A DNA stretch of 5,141 nucleotides from a bacterium (GTDB lineage Bacteria > Bacteroidota > Bacteroidia > Cytophagales > Thermonemataceae), in NCBI GenBank assembly GCA_025362415.1, contig JANYGM010000320.1, forward strand, positions 1 to 5,141, given 5' to 3'. Under the pieces are notes generated by a model, which searched no databases, was not told the DNA's origin, and was given only the letters and a program-made list of their open reading frames with translations. Both the position numbers and the translations under genes were made by a program. Position 1 is the stretch's first letter. The number at the start of each line of letters is the position of its first letter. Shown here one piece after another: positions 4,929 to 5,141 of this stretch.

Positions 4929-4995
4929 ATCTTTTTAGTGAGTATAGTTTCAATCACAGTCTTTGACCTTGATAAAAAGCCTCACTTCAAACAAT

Positions 4996-5069
<74 letters not shown>

Positions 5070-5084
5070 CTTTGCCCAAAAAAA

Positions 5085-5118
5085 ACCGCCTTAAACGTAT
5101 GTTTAAGGCGGTTTTTTT
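5085..5118 (+). terminator. strong intrinsic terminator after tRNA-Arg
   Basis: ACCGCCTTAAAC (5085-5096) pairs perfectly with GTTTAAGGCGGT (5101-5112) around a GTAT loop, preceded by an A-run and followed by seven T. The A-run pairs with the T-run, so it could stop transcription from either side. The last 23 bases of the window show no feature. Confidence 0.93.
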
Positions 5119-5141
5119 CTTTTATGGTAGTGTACGACAAA

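Overview
The window is low-GC DNA that looks like a member of the Bacteroidota, perhaps a Cytophagales relative. The evidence is threefold. Start codons lack Shine-Dalgarno sequences. Exact TAnnTTTG octamers, the -7 box of Bacteroidota sigma-A, lie in intergenic positions. The protein set (a divergent cbb3 oxidase, an Rrf2 regulator, a CobC-type phosphatase) also fits. The order-level guess is weak.

Layout: positions 1-4451 hold four genes, all on the minus strand. Read in transcription order they are an SDR oxidoreductase (4451-3651), a CobC-like histidine phosphatase (3410-2784), an Rrf2-family regulator with three cysteines (2631-2197) and the first 688 codons of a cbb3-type oxidase catalytic subunit (2066 to beyond the left edge). 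The 240-bp gap between the SDR and phosphatase genes contains a 172-bp element with perfect 23-bp terminal inverted repeats and a central palindrome but no reading frame. It looks like a MITE or a fold-back RNA and is the best candidate here for something undescribed. Positions 4553-5118 form a plus-strand tRNA block: a promoter, tRNA-Ser(GCU), tRNA-Pro(UGG), an intrinsic terminator, tRNA-Arg(UCU) and a second strong terminator.

Function: the most coherent unit is the regulator plus the oxidase. Rrf2 proteins with three cysteines usually carry an Fe-S cluster and sense NO, O2 or Fe-S status, and cbb3 oxidases are high-affinity terminal oxidases. Their adjacency in the same orientation, with no exact -7 box in the gap, suggests that the regulator controls or is cotranscribed with the oxidase. 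The oxidase is unusual. It has about 276 extra N-terminal residues made of two similar signal-anchor/TM modules and a Cys cluster, and Gln at a position where the Pseudomonas stutzeri enzyme has a conserved Glu. Its metal ligands and the active-site Tyr are intact. The phosphatase and SDR show no clear functional link to the oxidase.
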